Shown piece after piece: positions 8,104 through 16,082 of a DNA stretch of 24,551 nucleotides; positions within the stretch are counted from its first letter, which is position 1; each line of letters opens with the position of its first letter. The notes under the pieces were generated by a model. The model made no database searches and had not been told where the DNA came from. It saw only the letters and a program-made list of their open reading frames with translations. The stretch lies in the IMG/VR virus record IMGVR_UViG_3300045931_000039, positions 1-24,551 of that record. One strand, 5' to 3'. This stretch comes from a virus. The position numbers were made by a program, and so were the translations under genes.

Positions 8104-8547
8104 ATGCCACGTGGAGGAAGACGGCCAGGAGCCGGAAGGAAGCCAAAGACGCCGCTCGCGAAGATCTTGGCGCTGCCGTCGGTGCCGGTGTCGCCGACGT
8201 TGCCGCCGGCTGTCGAGGAGTTCGACGCGCCTGACACGCTGACGCGTGAGGAGCGGGTGGTGTGGCTCCATCAGGCGCCGTTTGCGTTCCGGATGGGGAC
8301 GCTGACCAGGGCGACCGCTCTGGCGTTCGAGCGGTATTGCCGGATGGTGGTGCAGGAGACGGTGGAGGCGAAAAGCTCGGCGGTCAACGGGCCCGGCCAC
8401 CGGGGGTTGCGGCGTGACATCAACATGCTGGAGTTGCAGTTCGTTCTGACGCCGTGTGGGAAGCCAATGCCAGATCTCCAGGCGGCCGGCGGGAAGTCCA
8501 CGGCCAGTGAGGCTGGCGGGAAGTTGGCGCGGTTCAGGAACGGATGA
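8104..8547 (+). CDS. terS: terminase small subunit, P27-like
   Basis: The 147-residue protein begins with the basic MPRGGRRPGAGRKPK tract typical of phage small terminases, followed by an Ala/Pro linker, a DTLTREERVVWLHQAPF helix and a helical core (residues about 45-120, with LTRATALAFERYCRMVV and INMLELQFVLTPCG). This is the P27 family layout. The small subunit recognises the packaging site and loads the large subunit. It starts with ATG at 8104 after AAAGGA with a 10-base gap, and its TGA overlaps the large terminase start. Family length is normal. Confidence 0.85.
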   Translation: MPRGGRRPGAGRKPKTPLAKILALPSVPVSPTLPPAVEEFDAPDTLTREERVVWLHQAPFAFRMGTLTRATALAFERYCRMVVQETVEAKSSAVNGPGHRGLRRDINMLELQFVLTPCGKPMPDLQAAGGKSTASEAGGKLARFRNG

Positions 8548-10292
8548 TGAGCGACCCAGTCACCCAGTACGCGCGGCGTGTGGGGGCCGGCGAGGAGATC
8601 GCGAGCGCGCTCGTCCGGAAGGCGTGCGCCCGTCACCTCGCGGACCTCGAGCACGGATCGCGGCGCGGGCTCGAGTGGCGACCGGCGGCGGCCGGCCGGG
8701 CGATCGACTTCTTCGCGGATGTCCTGTTCCTCCCGGAGTACACCGACGCCACCGAGGACGTGGCGGCCTCCTCGAGTAGCGAGCCGCGGCCGTTCGTGCT
8801 GGCGCCCTGGCAGGCGTTCATCGTCGGCAGCCTGTTCGGGTGGTACACCAGCGGTGGGTTCAGGCGATTCCGCGAAGCCTACATCGAGACGTCCAAGGGC
8901 GCAGGCAAGACGCCGCTCGGCGCCGGGATCATGCTCTACCTCCTCGTGGCGGACGGTGAGCGCGGCGCGCAAGTCTTTCTGGCCGCCGTCACGAAGGACC
9001 AGGCCGGGTATGCCTGGCGCGACTGCCGGGCGATGGTGCAGGCGTCACCGGAACTGTACGCCCTATTCGGGGAGGACGGGTTTCTCGCCAACGAGCTCCG
9101 GGTGACAGAGGATGGGTCGTTTCTGAGGCCGGTCTCGTCGGAGAAGCGCGGCCTCGATGGGAAGCGCGTGCACGGGGCGCTCGTCGACGAGCTCCATGAA
9201 CATGCGACCCCGATCGTGGTGAATAAGATGCGGGCCGGGACGAAGGGGCGCCGGAACGCGCTGATCGTGAAGACCACGAACAGCGGGTTCGACCGGACGT
9301 CCGTCTGTTGGCAGCATCACGAGTACTCGCGTCGGGTCCTCGACGGATCCATCACGAACGACACCTGGTTCGCCTTCATCTGCGGCCTCGATCCGTGTCA
9401 GGCGTGCGCGACTAAAGGGCTGTGGTTTCCCCAGGAGGACTGTCCGCACTGCGACGACTGGAAGACCGAGGGGCCGCACTGGTTGAAGGCGAATCCCAAC
9501 CTCGGGGTGTCGCTGCCGTGGCAATACGTGCGCGAGCGTGTGAGCCAGGCGATCGGGATGACGAGCCAGATCAGCGACGTCCTGCGGTTCAACTTCTGCG
9601 TGTGGACGCAGGTCCATAGCCACTTCCTGGACGTGGCGCGCTGGCAGCTGTGTGAGGGGGCTGTCACGGAGGCGGAGCTGGCAGGCGCGCGCTGTTTTGC
9701 GGGGCTGGACCTAGGGCAGTCCGATGACTTCACGGCGTTCGTGCTGGTGTGGATGCTCCAGGACGGCCGGATCGCGATTCGACCGAGGTTCTGGATACCG
9801 TCGTCGGCGCTCGAGAAACCGGGCCGGCCGTATCAGGACTGGCAGCGCGCGGGCGCGCTCGTCGTCGTGCCCGAGAGCGAAATCGTGGATTTGAACCAGG
9901 TCCAGGCGGAAGTGCAGGCGCTCTGTCTCGAGCACGGCGTCATCGAGTGCGCGTATGACAAGCGGTTCGCCGAGCAGATGTCCCAGAGCCTGACCGCTGC
10001 CGGGATCATGATGGTCAACACGGCGCAGGGGTTCCAGCTGACCGAAGCCCTTCGGAAGCTGTCGGACCTCGTGACGAACGAGACCCTGATCCACGACGGC
10101 AACCCGGTCATGACGTGGATGGCCGGGAACCTGGTGGTCAAGCACGGACCGAACCGGACGATGCGGCCTGACAAGGACAAGGCGACCGAGAAGATCGACG
10201 GAACAGTCGCGCTCGTGATGGCGCTCGACATCATCGTGCGGCAACCGGCCGACGGCGACGTGAGCGCAGATGACCTGGTGATGGTGCTATGA
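8544..10292 (+). CDS. terL: terminase large subunit (ATPase and nuclease)
   Basis: The 582-residue protein carries a Walker A motif S117-K-G-A-G-K-T123, a Walker B motif A-L-V-D215-E216-L-H, and the RNase H-like nuclease acidic residues at G-L-D389-L-G-Q-S-D-D-F, with a later K-I-D-G-T-V-A-L motif near the C-terminus. It drives DNA into the prohead through the portal and cuts the concatemer. Between the two domains lies a four-cysteine cluster C285-x2-C288-x11-C300-x2-C303, likely a zinc knuckle, just before the conserved WLKANPNLGVSL segment. Two adjacent ATGs are possible: 8544 overlaps the upstream stop, while 8547 sits at the better distance (6 bases) from AGGAA at 8536-8540. Confidence 0.93.
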   Translation: MMSDPVTQYARRVGAGEEIASALVRKACARHLADLEHGSRRGLEWRPAAAGRAIDFFADVLFLPEYTDATEDVAASSSSEPRPFVLAPWQAFIVGSLFGWYTSGGFRRFREAYIETSKGAGKTPLGAGIMLYLLVADGERGAQVFLAAVTKDQAGYAWRDCRAMVQASPELYALFGEDGFLANELRVTEDGSFLRPVSSEKRGLDGKRVHGALVDELHEHATPIVVNKMRAGTKGRRNALIVKTTNSGFDRTSVCWQHHEYSRRVLDGSITNDTWFAFICGLDPCQACATKGLWFPQEDCPHCDDWKTEGPHWLKANPNLGVSLPWQYVRERVSQAIGMTSQISDVLRFNFCVWTQVHSHFLDVARWQLCEGAVTEAELAGARCFAGLDLGQSDDFTAFVLVWMLQDGRIAIRPRFWIPSSALEKPGRPYQDWQRAGALVVVPESEIVDLNQVQAEVQALCLEHGVIECAYDKRFAEQMSQSLTAAGIMMVNTAQGFQLTEALRKLSDLVTNETLIHDGNPVMTWMAGNLVVKHGPNRTMRPDKDKATEKIDGTVALVMALDIIVRQPADGDVSADDLVMVL

Positions 10293-12586
10293 ACGTCTTT
10301 CAACGCACGTGGCATGCCCTGACGGGTCGGTCCTACTCTCCTGGCCCCTTGACGTGGGAATCCCTGATGCGCGAACACGTCAACACCAGCTCGGGGATCG
10401 CCGTCAGCGAAGAGACGGCGCTGCACCATTCGCCGATCTGGTCGGGGGTGTTCCAGCTCGCCGGCGACGTGGCGAAGTTGCCGCTCTCGCATAATCGCGT
10501 GCTAGCGAACGGCGGACGGCAGGTCTTCGCCGGGAAACTCCACGCCATCCTGCACGACAAGCCGAACCCGGAGATGACGTCGTTCAAGTTCCGGGAATGC
10601 ATGCAGGCGCTGTGTCTGCTTTACGGGAACGCGTACGCCGAGATCATCCGGGACGCGATCGGCCGTGTCGCGGGTCTGTATCCGATCGCGCCGCCGCGTG
10701 TCACACCGGTGCGCCAGGAGAGGACGGGGCGCCTGGTATACCGGGTTCAGCAGCCGTCGGGCGGTCAGGTGCTCGTCCCGCCAGAGAACATGATTCACCT
10801 GTCGAGCCTAAGTACGGACGGGATCCTCGGCCAGTCCATCACGGAACACGCGCGCGAGTCGATCGCGCTCGGTCTGGCGACGGAGAAGTTCGGCGCTACA
10901 TTCTTCGGAAACGGCTCAACATTCGGCGGCGTCGTTGAAGTCCAGCAGATGCTGAACGGCCCGAAGGGCGAAGAGGTCAAGGCCAACATCCGGAGCGCGA
11001 TTGAAGCGGTCCACTCCGGAGTCGAACGGGCGCACAAGATCCTGGTTCTCGGCGGCGGCGCGAAGTTCAACCAGCGCGGCACAAACCCGAATGAGGCGCA
11101 GTTCATCGAGACGCGCAAATTTCAGATCCAGGAGACTTCCCGGTGGCTCGTGATGCCGCCACACAAGCTGGGGGACCTCGACAACGCGCACTTCACGAAC
11201 ATCGAAGAGAGTGAGATCCAGTACTGGAAAGGGACCGTCCACCGCTGGCTGAAGATGTGGGAGCAGGAGCTGCAGTCGAAGCTGATTCCTGCACTCGAGC
11301 AGAACCTCCAGTCGATCGACTTCAATATGGAGGCCGAGCTTCGCGGCACGTCGCAGCAGCGGGCGGCCTTCTACAAGGAGATGCACGGGCTCGGGGTCTA
11401 CACGGTCAATATGATCCTTGAGAAGGAAGGGCTTCCGACCATCGGTCCTGACGGGGACAGGCGATTTGTTCCGATGAACACATCGATTCCACTGGACCGT
11501 GTCGATGAGTATGTGGACTCAGTGATCAAAAAGAACCAGCCGCCGAAGCCTCCGGAGTTGCCTGTACCTGCACCCAAGCCTGACGAGGACAACGAGCGCA
11601 TCCTCAATGAAGTGAAAGAACTCGCGGCGGCGGTGACTCGAAAACTCGAGCAGGACGTCGTGGACGCTACGGCGAAGGTCGCCGAGGCTGAGCAGCGAGC
11701 TGCAGCGGCGCAGGCGGCGGCCGAAGCGGTCACATCGTCCGAGCAGGCGGCCCGTGCTCAGGCTGAACAAGGGGAGCGCCAAGCAAAAGATGACGCCGCT
11801 GCGGCGCGCGTCGGGTTAGAGGAGTCGGAGGCCCGGCTTACGCAGGCACAGAGCGAGACCGAGACAGTCAGGGCGGATGCTGAGGCGAAGCAGGCCCTGA
11901 TTAACGCGGCGATGGCTGATGTGGTGGCCAAAACCGAAGCTCTCAGGCAGGCTGAAGCCGTGGCGTTGGAGCGGACGGAGGCGGCTCGAGTGGCAGCGGA
12001 GAAGGTGGCGGCGTCTGAAGCGGTGGCCCAGGAGCGAGCCGCAGAGGCCGAACGCCTTCTGGCTGAAGTGTCGGCCGCGGTGGAGGCGAGAGACCTAGAG
12101 CGTGCAAGGGTGGAGCGAGTCGAATCCGAGTTGGCCGATCGACGGAAGTCTGAGCAGGCAAGACTAGTGCGAGTCGTGACGTCGCATCGGGCGCTGGTGC
12201 TCGACGTGTTTCAGCGGGTGGCTCGGACGGAGACGGAGCGGGCTCGACGACGTGCGGCGAATCCGGACCAGTTGCGAAAGTGGGCGGATGCCTTCTATGA
12301 CGACATCGGCCGCGACATCTGCGCCGACATGCTGGTGCCGGCGATCCAGACGCACCTAGCCTGGAAGGGGTCCGACGAGGATCCGCGGGCGGTGGCGCGG
12401 GCGATGGCTAATGACTATTACGACGAGTCGGTCCAGCAGATCCGGACGATCTGTGAGGGGTTCGTGGGGGACGAGTATCACGCGTCGGTGACGCGGATGC
12501 TCGAGCGGTGGGAGCGTGAGCGGCCGCACATGGTCGCAGATAAGGTGGTCCGAGATGAAATCGCCGCACTCGTCAGCCGATCCTGA
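10289..12586 (+). CDS. HK97-family portal protein with long coiled-coil C-terminal extension
   Basis: Residues 1 to about 415 form a complete HK97-type portal: HSPIWSGVFQLAGDVAKLPL near the start, LYGNAYAEIIRD, VPPENMIHL and the RFQIQETSRW-like segment followed by PPHKLGDL. The dodecameric portal is the DNA gate at one capsid vertex. Family members such as HK97 gp3 are roughly 420 residues; this one is 765. After a Pro-rich linker (about 416-434) comes a roughly 190-residue Ala/Glu/Arg-rich heptad region (about 435-625), strongly coiled-coil, and then a helical domain (about 630-765) with QRVARTETERARRR and a WADAFYDDIGRDI segment, of a kind seen at the end of other phage portals. The extension is in frame with no sign of a sequencing join. 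ATG overlaps the terminase stop (ATGA). Confidence 0.9.
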   Translation: MNVFQRTWHALTGRSYSPGPLTWESLMREHVNTSSGIAVSEETALHHSPIWSGVFQLAGDVAKLPLSHNRVLANGGRQVFAGKLHAILHDKPNPEMTSFKFRECMQALCLLYGNAYAEIIRDAIGRVAGLYPIAPPRVTPVRQERTGRLVYRVQQPSGGQVLVPPENMIHLSSLSTDGILGQSITEHARESIALGLATEKFGATFFGNGSTFGGVVEVQQMLNGPKGEEVKANIRSAIEAVHSGVERAHKILVLGGGAKFNQRGTNPNEAQFIETRKFQIQETSRWLVMPPHKLGDLDNAHFTNIEESEIQYWKGTVHRWLKMWEQELQSKLIPALEQNLQSIDFNMEAELRGTSQQRAAFYKEMHGLGVYTVNMILEKEGLPTIGPDGDRRFVPMNTSIPLDRVDEYVDSVIKKNQPPKPPELPVPAPKPDEDNERILNEVKELAAAVTRKLEQDVVDATAKVAEAEQRAAAAQAAAEAVTSSEQAARAQAEQGERQAKDDAAAARVGLEESEARLTQAQSETETVRADAEAKQALINAAMADVVAKTEALRQAEAVALERTEAARVAAEKVAASEAVAQERAAEAERLLAEVSAAVEARDLERARVERVESELADRRKSEQARLVRVVTSHRALVLDVFQRVARTETERARRRAANPDQLRKWADAFYDDIGRDICADMLVPAIQTHLAWKGSDEDPRAVARAMANDYYDESVQQIRTICEGFVGDEYHASVTRMLERWERERPHMVADKVVRDEIAALVSRS

Positions 12587-13154
12587 GCTGGAAATCCGCA
12601 CGACCGGTTCGGCGTCGGTCGACCTGGCCGATGATGCCGTCATCCGTGGGTATGCGATTCGGTTCAACACGCTCTCCGGCAACCTGGGCGGATTCAGGGA
12701 ACGGATCGTGCCCGAAGCGGTCGACCGGTCGCTGAAGGGTGACGTCCGCGCGCTGGTCGACCACGACACGGCCAAGATTCTTGGGCGCACGAAGGCCGGC
12801 ACGTTGTCGATGCGGAAGGACACTAAGGGGCTCAAGGTGGAAATCGAACCAGACCCCGAGATCAGCTATGCCAGGGACATTCTGCGGTCGGTGAGCCGGG
12901 GCGACGTGTCGGGGATGTCGTTCGGATTCCGCGTGCTCGACGATGCCTGGGATGAGGACGAAGAGAGCGGGATGCCGATCCGCACGATTCTCGACATGAC
13001 CATCGCGGAAGTGTCGATCGTGACGTTTCCGGCATACGCGGAGACGTCGGCCGAAGTAGCGAAGCGGTCTTTGAACTTGTTCCTCGCAAAAAAGAAGGGC
13101 GCGAGCGACTGGCGGGCCAAGTACCACGAGATCCAGACGATCGCCGGGATTTGA
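12555..13154 (+). CDS. HK97-family prohead maturation protease (S78)
   Basis: The 199-residue protein shows the herpesvirus/HK97 protease fold: VIRGYAIRFNT near the start, the catalytic histidine in L-V-D-H70-D-T-A-K-I-L-G-R, the serine motif G-D-V-S-G-M-S-F-G-F (residues 116-125) and the following EVSIVTFPAY strand. It cuts the N-terminal scaffold (delta) domains of the capsid protein and itself during maturation. I choose the ATG at 12555 because AAGGTGG at 12542-12548 lies 6 bases upstream; a GTG at 12516 would give 13 more residues with no clear ribosome site. The start lies 32 bases inside the portal gene. Its TGA overlaps the TTGACA of the next promoter. Confidence 0.9.
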   Translation: MKSPHSSADPELEIRTTGSASVDLADDAVIRGYAIRFNTLSGNLGGFRERIVPEAVDRSLKGDVRALVDHDTAKILGRTKAGTLSMRKDTKGLKVEIEPDPEISYARDILRSVSRGDVSGMSFGFRVLDDAWDEDEESGMPIRTILDMTIAEVSIVTFPAYAETSAEVAKRSLNLFLAKKKGASDWRAKYHEIQTIAGI

Positions 13155-13180
13155 CAGAGAAGCGGACGAAGCCGTAATAT
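13151..13180 (+). promoter_or_regulatory. sigma70-like promoter for the major capsid gene
   Basis: A perfect -35 hexamer TTGACA (13151-13156) overlaps the protease TGA, and TAATAT (13175-13180, four of six bases of the -10 consensus) follows after 18 bases. Transcription would start near 13187 and leave a leader of about 200 bases. The position before the capsid gene fits the need for many capsid copies. Similarity to consensus is clear; use in vivo is inference. Confidence 0.6.
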
Positions 13181-13204
13181 TCCATTTCGAAAGACCTGAA
13201 CGAC

Positions 13205-13242
13205 TCGCGCGCGTCCCGTCGGCAGACTGACCACGCGCGCGA
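13205..13242 (+). other. perfect 10-bp inverted repeat in the capsid leader
   Basis: TCGCGCGCGT at 13205-13214 is exactly complementary to ACGCGCGCGA at 13233-13242, with an 18-base loop. It lies in the predicted 5' leader of the capsid transcript. No T tract follows, so it is not an intrinsic terminator. Confidence 0.65.
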
Positions 13243-13278
13243 TCGACAATCCAAGGTGAGATTCGCGCTTCGGTAGAC

Positions 13279-13340
13279 CGGGCGCAGTCCATCGGCAAAC
13301 CCAAATAGCGATTTTTGGGCTTGCCTGTAGGCTGCGCCCG
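13279..13340 (+). other. 62-base two-part hairpin in the capsid leader
   Basis: CGGGCGCAG (13279-13287) pairs with CTGCGCCCG (13332-13340); inside it GGCAA (13294-13298) pairs with TTGCC (13321-13325) and CCCAAA (13300-13305) with TTTGGG (13314-13319). A six-by-six internal loop separates the two stems. About 40 bases further on lies the GAGGA ribosome site of the capsid gene, so the element could stabilise the mRNA or tune initiation. Function is inferred. Confidence 0.65.
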
Positions 13341-13389
13341 TTTCGCGTCCGGGCTGTTCTCCAGGCAAGCGCACCACGAGGACAGCCAA

Positions 13390-14769
13390 ATGACGTACGA
13401 CGAACTCGTCACAAAGATCGGACAACTCAGTCAGCAGTCGAACGAGATCGTCACTCGGAACGCCAACAACGACGAGTGGCCGTCAGAAGACAAGGTCAAG
13501 TTCGACCAGATCCACACCGAGATCCGCAAGCTTGGCGAGACCAAGACCCGGATCGACCAGCAGCGGCGGATCGAAGCCGAACTGAACCAGACCACCCGTC
13601 AAACCGAACCCGACGAGCTCCGTCGCCAGGGGCTCACCGGCCCGAACAACCAGCCCCTCAAGCGCGCGTCTGATGAGGAGTGCGACTTCGCGCTGCGGGC
13701 CTGGCTGATGGCGCAGCACGGGGCTGACGCCGCGCAGCGGATCAAGACGGAGTGGAGATCCGCCGCGCAGAAGTTGGGCGTGAATATCGCCGACGGGTCG
13801 TTTCCGTTCAGGCTCGCGTCACGTCCCCCGCGCTCGACCCGCACGGCCGATGTCGACGCGTGGGAGACCCGCGCGCTGACGCTCACGACGACCGCCGGCG
13901 GCTACCTCGTCTCGGCGGAAATGAACCGGGCGCTCGAGGAGGCGCGGCTCTATTACGGGCCGATGCTCCAGCTCGCGACCACGATCCGCACCGACACCGG
14001 TGCGACGTTGCCGTTCCCGACGTTCAACGGCACGGCGACCAAGGGCCGGATCCTGTCCATCAACACCCAAGTCACGCTGACCGACCCGGCGTTTGGACAG
14101 ATGACGCTGAGCGCGTTCAAGTACTCGTCAGACGGCGTGCTGGTGCCGGAGGAACTGATCCAGGACAGTGGCGTGCCGATGTCGGACTTCCTGGGCCGCG
14201 CGCTCGGCGAGCGCATCGGGCGCATCCTGAACGAGCACTTCACGACCGGCGCCGGCACGACGCTTCCCTGGGGCGTGGCGGTGCGTGCGACGGCGGTCAA
14301 CCTGGGGACCGGCACGGCCGCCGGGTTCGGGTCGACCACGGACGGCACGGCGTACCGCAACATCCTGAAGATCCTGCACGGCGTCGACATCGCCTACCGG
14401 AGCGGCGGTGAAAAGGTCGGCTGGATGATGAACGACGCGACACTCCAGGTGATCGCCGGGTTCGTCGACGGCCAGGGCCGTCCGCTCTGGGTGCCGTCGC
14501 TTGTCGCTGGCGAGCCCGATCGCCTCATGGGCTACCGCATCTTCATCAACAACGACATGACCTCCACGTTCGCCAACAACGCGCGAACGGTCCTGTTCGG
14601 CGACTTCTCGAAGTACATCGTCCGAGAGGTGCGGGACATCGCGGTCGTGAGCTCGCGTGAGCGGTACATCGACTTCCACCAGACGCTGTTCCTGGCCTTC
14701 GGCCGGTACGACGGTGACCTGCTCAACGCCGGAACCGGTCCGATCAAGGCTGGCGTCCATCAGACCTAG
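13390..14769 (+). CDS. HK97-family major capsid protein
   Basis: The 459-residue protein has the usual two parts. Residues 1 to about 100 are a charged helical delta/scaffold region (YDELVTKIGQLSQQ, then a KFDQIHTEIRKLGETKTRI coiled coil). From about residue 155 the capsid fold follows: TTTAGGYLVSAEM, LPFPTFNGTATKGRI, FKYSSDGVLVPEELIQD, a GAGTTLPWGV turn, WMMNDATLQVI, LMGYRIFIN and a closing FGDFSKYIVR with ERYIDFHQTLFLAFGRYDG. It forms the icosahedral shell and the upstream protease should remove the delta region. The ATG at 13390 is chosen because GAGGA (13378-13382) lies 7 bases before it; a TTG 75 bases upstream falls inside the leader hairpin. Confidence 0.93.
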   Translation: MTYDELVTKIGQLSQQSNEIVTRNANNDEWPSEDKVKFDQIHTEIRKLGETKTRIDQQRRIEAELNQTTRQTEPDELRRQGLTGPNNQPLKRASDEECDFALRAWLMAQHGADAAQRIKTEWRSAAQKLGVNIADGSFPFRLASRPPRSTRTADVDAWETRALTLTTTAGGYLVSAEMNRALEEARLYYGPMLQLATTIRTDTGATLPFPTFNGTATKGRILSINTQVTLTDPAFGQMTLSAFKYSSDGVLVPEELIQDSGVPMSDFLGRALGERIGRILNEHFTTGAGTTLPWGVAVRATAVNLGTGTAAGFGSTTDGTAYRNILKILHGVDIAYRSGGEKVGWMMNDATLQVIAGFVDGQGRPLWVPSLVAGEPDRLMGYRIFINNDMTSTFANNARTVLFGDFSKYIVREVRDIAVVSSRERYIDFHQTLFLAFGRYDGDLLNAGTGPIKAGVHQT

Positions 14770-14797
14770 TTCGACACTGAGTTCGATGGAGTTCGCG

Positions 14798-15100
14798 ATG
14801 CTGGAGGCGGCGCCTGAGCGCGCCGTCTCACGCTCAGGGAAGCCGATGAAGGCGTTCCTCCTGCGAAAGTGGGCTGGGTATATGCCGGGCCAGGTGCTGA
14901 CGAATGTTGTGCCTGGCTCGGTCCCAACCGGCGTTGCGCGCTTCTACGCGGACGACGAGCCGACCCCGTGCGACATCGTGAAGGGGTCAGGCCTGGGCCT
15001 AAAACCGCTGGATGTGGTGAACGACGCGATCGATCCGGCGGCGGTAGATGCTGTCGACGCGGCGCACCGCCGCGCGCTCGACGCTGCACGGAACAGGTGA
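14798..15100 (+). CDS. small capsid-associated protein between capsid and connector genes
   Basis: The frame gives about 100 residues. Its core, MKAFLLRKWAGYMPGQVL followed by VPTGVARFYADD, resembles the short proteins found just after the capsid gene in many siphoviruses, which share a K-x-x-F-L-R-x-W-x-G-Y-x-x-G-Q-V opening and often end in a charged tail. Their function is not established. The C-terminus here is Ala/Asp/Arg rich (AVDAVDAAHRRALDAAR). Three starts are possible: 14786, 14798 (GGAG at 14788-14791, 6 bases upstream) and 14846 (AGGGAA just upstream, and the point where similarity to such proteins begins). I list 14798 for its ribosome site. Confidence 0.6.
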   Translation: MLEAAPERAVSRSGKPMKAFLLRKWAGYMPGQVLTNVVPGSVPTGVARFYADDEPTPCDIVKGSGLGLKPLDVVNDAIDPAAVDAVDAAHRRALDAARNR

Positions 15101-15104
15101 CGCC

Positions 15105-15740
15105 GTGCCGAGTACTCCGTATCAGTCTTATGACGCGTATCGGCTGGAGTCGTGGCGCACGCGCGGCGTGTCCAGGTTAGTCACGGCTCCGAGCGATGAG
15201 CCTGTCAGTATCGATACGCTGCGATTGCACGCCGGCATCACGGCGGCGGACGCGGAACTATTGTTGCCGCTGCGGATTAAGGCGGCCCGCGGGTTCGTTG
15301 AGAATTATACCGGCCGGGCGCTGTGGACGCAGACATGGCGGGACACCTTCGACCAGCTGCCGTGTGGGTACGCGCCGCTGATGCTCGGGCGTGCGCCAGT
15401 GATCGCGATCACTTCGATCACGCAGTACAGCCCCACGGACACCGCGACGGTGCTCGACCCGTCGAACTACCGCCTCGACGCCGATTCGGTGCCGGCGCGT
15501 GTCGTGGTCGACGACGGGGTGTACTGGAATCCGGACCCGAGGCGTTTTGGCAGTCTGGTCGTCGAATACACCGCGGGGTACGGGACGAACCCGGAAGCCA
15601 TCCCGGCCGAGCTCCGGCATGCGGTCATTCTCCTGGCGACGCAGTGGAGCACGTATCTCGAGGCGGCCTCTGACATCGAGGTGCAGGAGATGCCGCTCGG
15701 CGTGCGGGCGCTCCTAGATCCGTTCATGGTGGTCGCGTGA
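15105..15740 (+). CDS. head-tail connector, HK97 gp6/phiE125 gp8-like
   Basis: The 211-residue protein begins, after a short N-terminal extension, with VTAPSDEPVSIDTLRLHAGI, continues with LLLPLRIKAARGFVENYTGRAL and a WTQTWRDTFDQLP strand, then the APVIAITSITQYSP and YRLDADSVPARV strands and a VEYTAGYGTN loop; this is the phiE125 gp8 layout (an HK97 gp6-like helical core plus a beta part). Rings of such proteins sit under the portal and lengthen the DNA channel. The GTG at 15105 is chosen because AGGTGA at 15095-15100 is well placed; an ATG-like start further up would overlap the previous gene by 50 bases. The last codons overlap the next GTG. Confidence 0.82.
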   Translation: MPSTPYQSYDAYRLESWRTRGVSRLVTAPSDEPVSIDTLRLHAGITAADAELLLPLRIKAARGFVENYTGRALWTQTWRDTFDQLPCGYAPLMLGRAPVIAITSITQYSPTDTATVLDPSNYRLDADSVPARVVVDDGVYWNPDPRRFGSLVVEYTAGYGTNPEAIPAELRHAVILLATQWSTYLEAASDIEVQEMPLGVRALLDPFMVVA

Positions 15741-16081
15741 AGAGAGACGTCTCCGCGCCGCTGCGTGCCAGTGATTTACGTCACTCCGTGACGATTCACG
15801 CTCCGGCCGGCACGCTCGACCAGGTCGCGCGGGATGTCGAGACCGGCGTCCCGGCGGCGATCACGGTGACGCCGGTGCCGTTCCAGACGCCTGAGCGGTT
15901 GGCCGCCGGCGGGCTCCAGGCGCAAACCCTGTATTCGATTGGGCTCCGGTATCGCACGGACCTGCGGCCGGATTACGTGCTCGTCGAGGAGTGCTGCACG
16001 CAGCGCCAGTTTCAAATCCTCGCGATCGTGCCGTCGGATCGGCGCGACGCGATTGATATGCGCTGCGTGACGGCGGACTGA
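15737..16081 (+). CDS. head-tail adaptor (head closure), SPP1 gp16-like
   Basis: This 114-residue protein has the pattern ASDLRHSVTIHAPAGTLDQV near the start, a middle ERLAAGGLQAQTLYSIGLRYRTDLRPDYVLV and a closing FQILAIVPSDRRDAIDMRC, which is the phage_H_T_join family (SPP1 gp16, HK97 gp9-type). These proteins close the connector once DNA is inside and present the surface for tail docking. The GTG start lies in a GTGA overlap with the upstream stop, so it depends on coupling. Length is typical. Confidence 0.82.
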   Translation: MKRDVSAPLRASDLRHSVTIHAPAGTLDQVARDVETGVPAAITVTPVPFQTPERLAAGGLQAQTLYSIGLRYRTDLRPDYVLVEECCTQRQFQILAIVPSDRRDAIDMRCVTAD

Positions 16082-16082
16082 G

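Noticed and set aside
12516-12554. GTG start for the protease
   Set aside because: It would extend the overlap with the portal to 71 bases without a clear ribosome site; ATG 12555 has AAGGTGG upstream.
13279-13345. Leader hairpin as an intrinsic terminator
   Set aside because: Only three Ts follow the stem and the next bases are GC-rich; a terminator here would also block the capsid gene.
13315-13389. TTG start giving the capsid protein 25 more residues
   Set aside because: The TTG lies inside the leader hairpin and lacks a ribosome site, while ATG 13390 has GAGGA 7 bases upstream and begins the helical scaffold region.
15048-15104. Upstream start of the gp6-like connector
   Set aside because: The extra residues are Arg/Thr-rich translation of the preceding gene in another frame; GTG 15105 has AGGTGA at good spacing.
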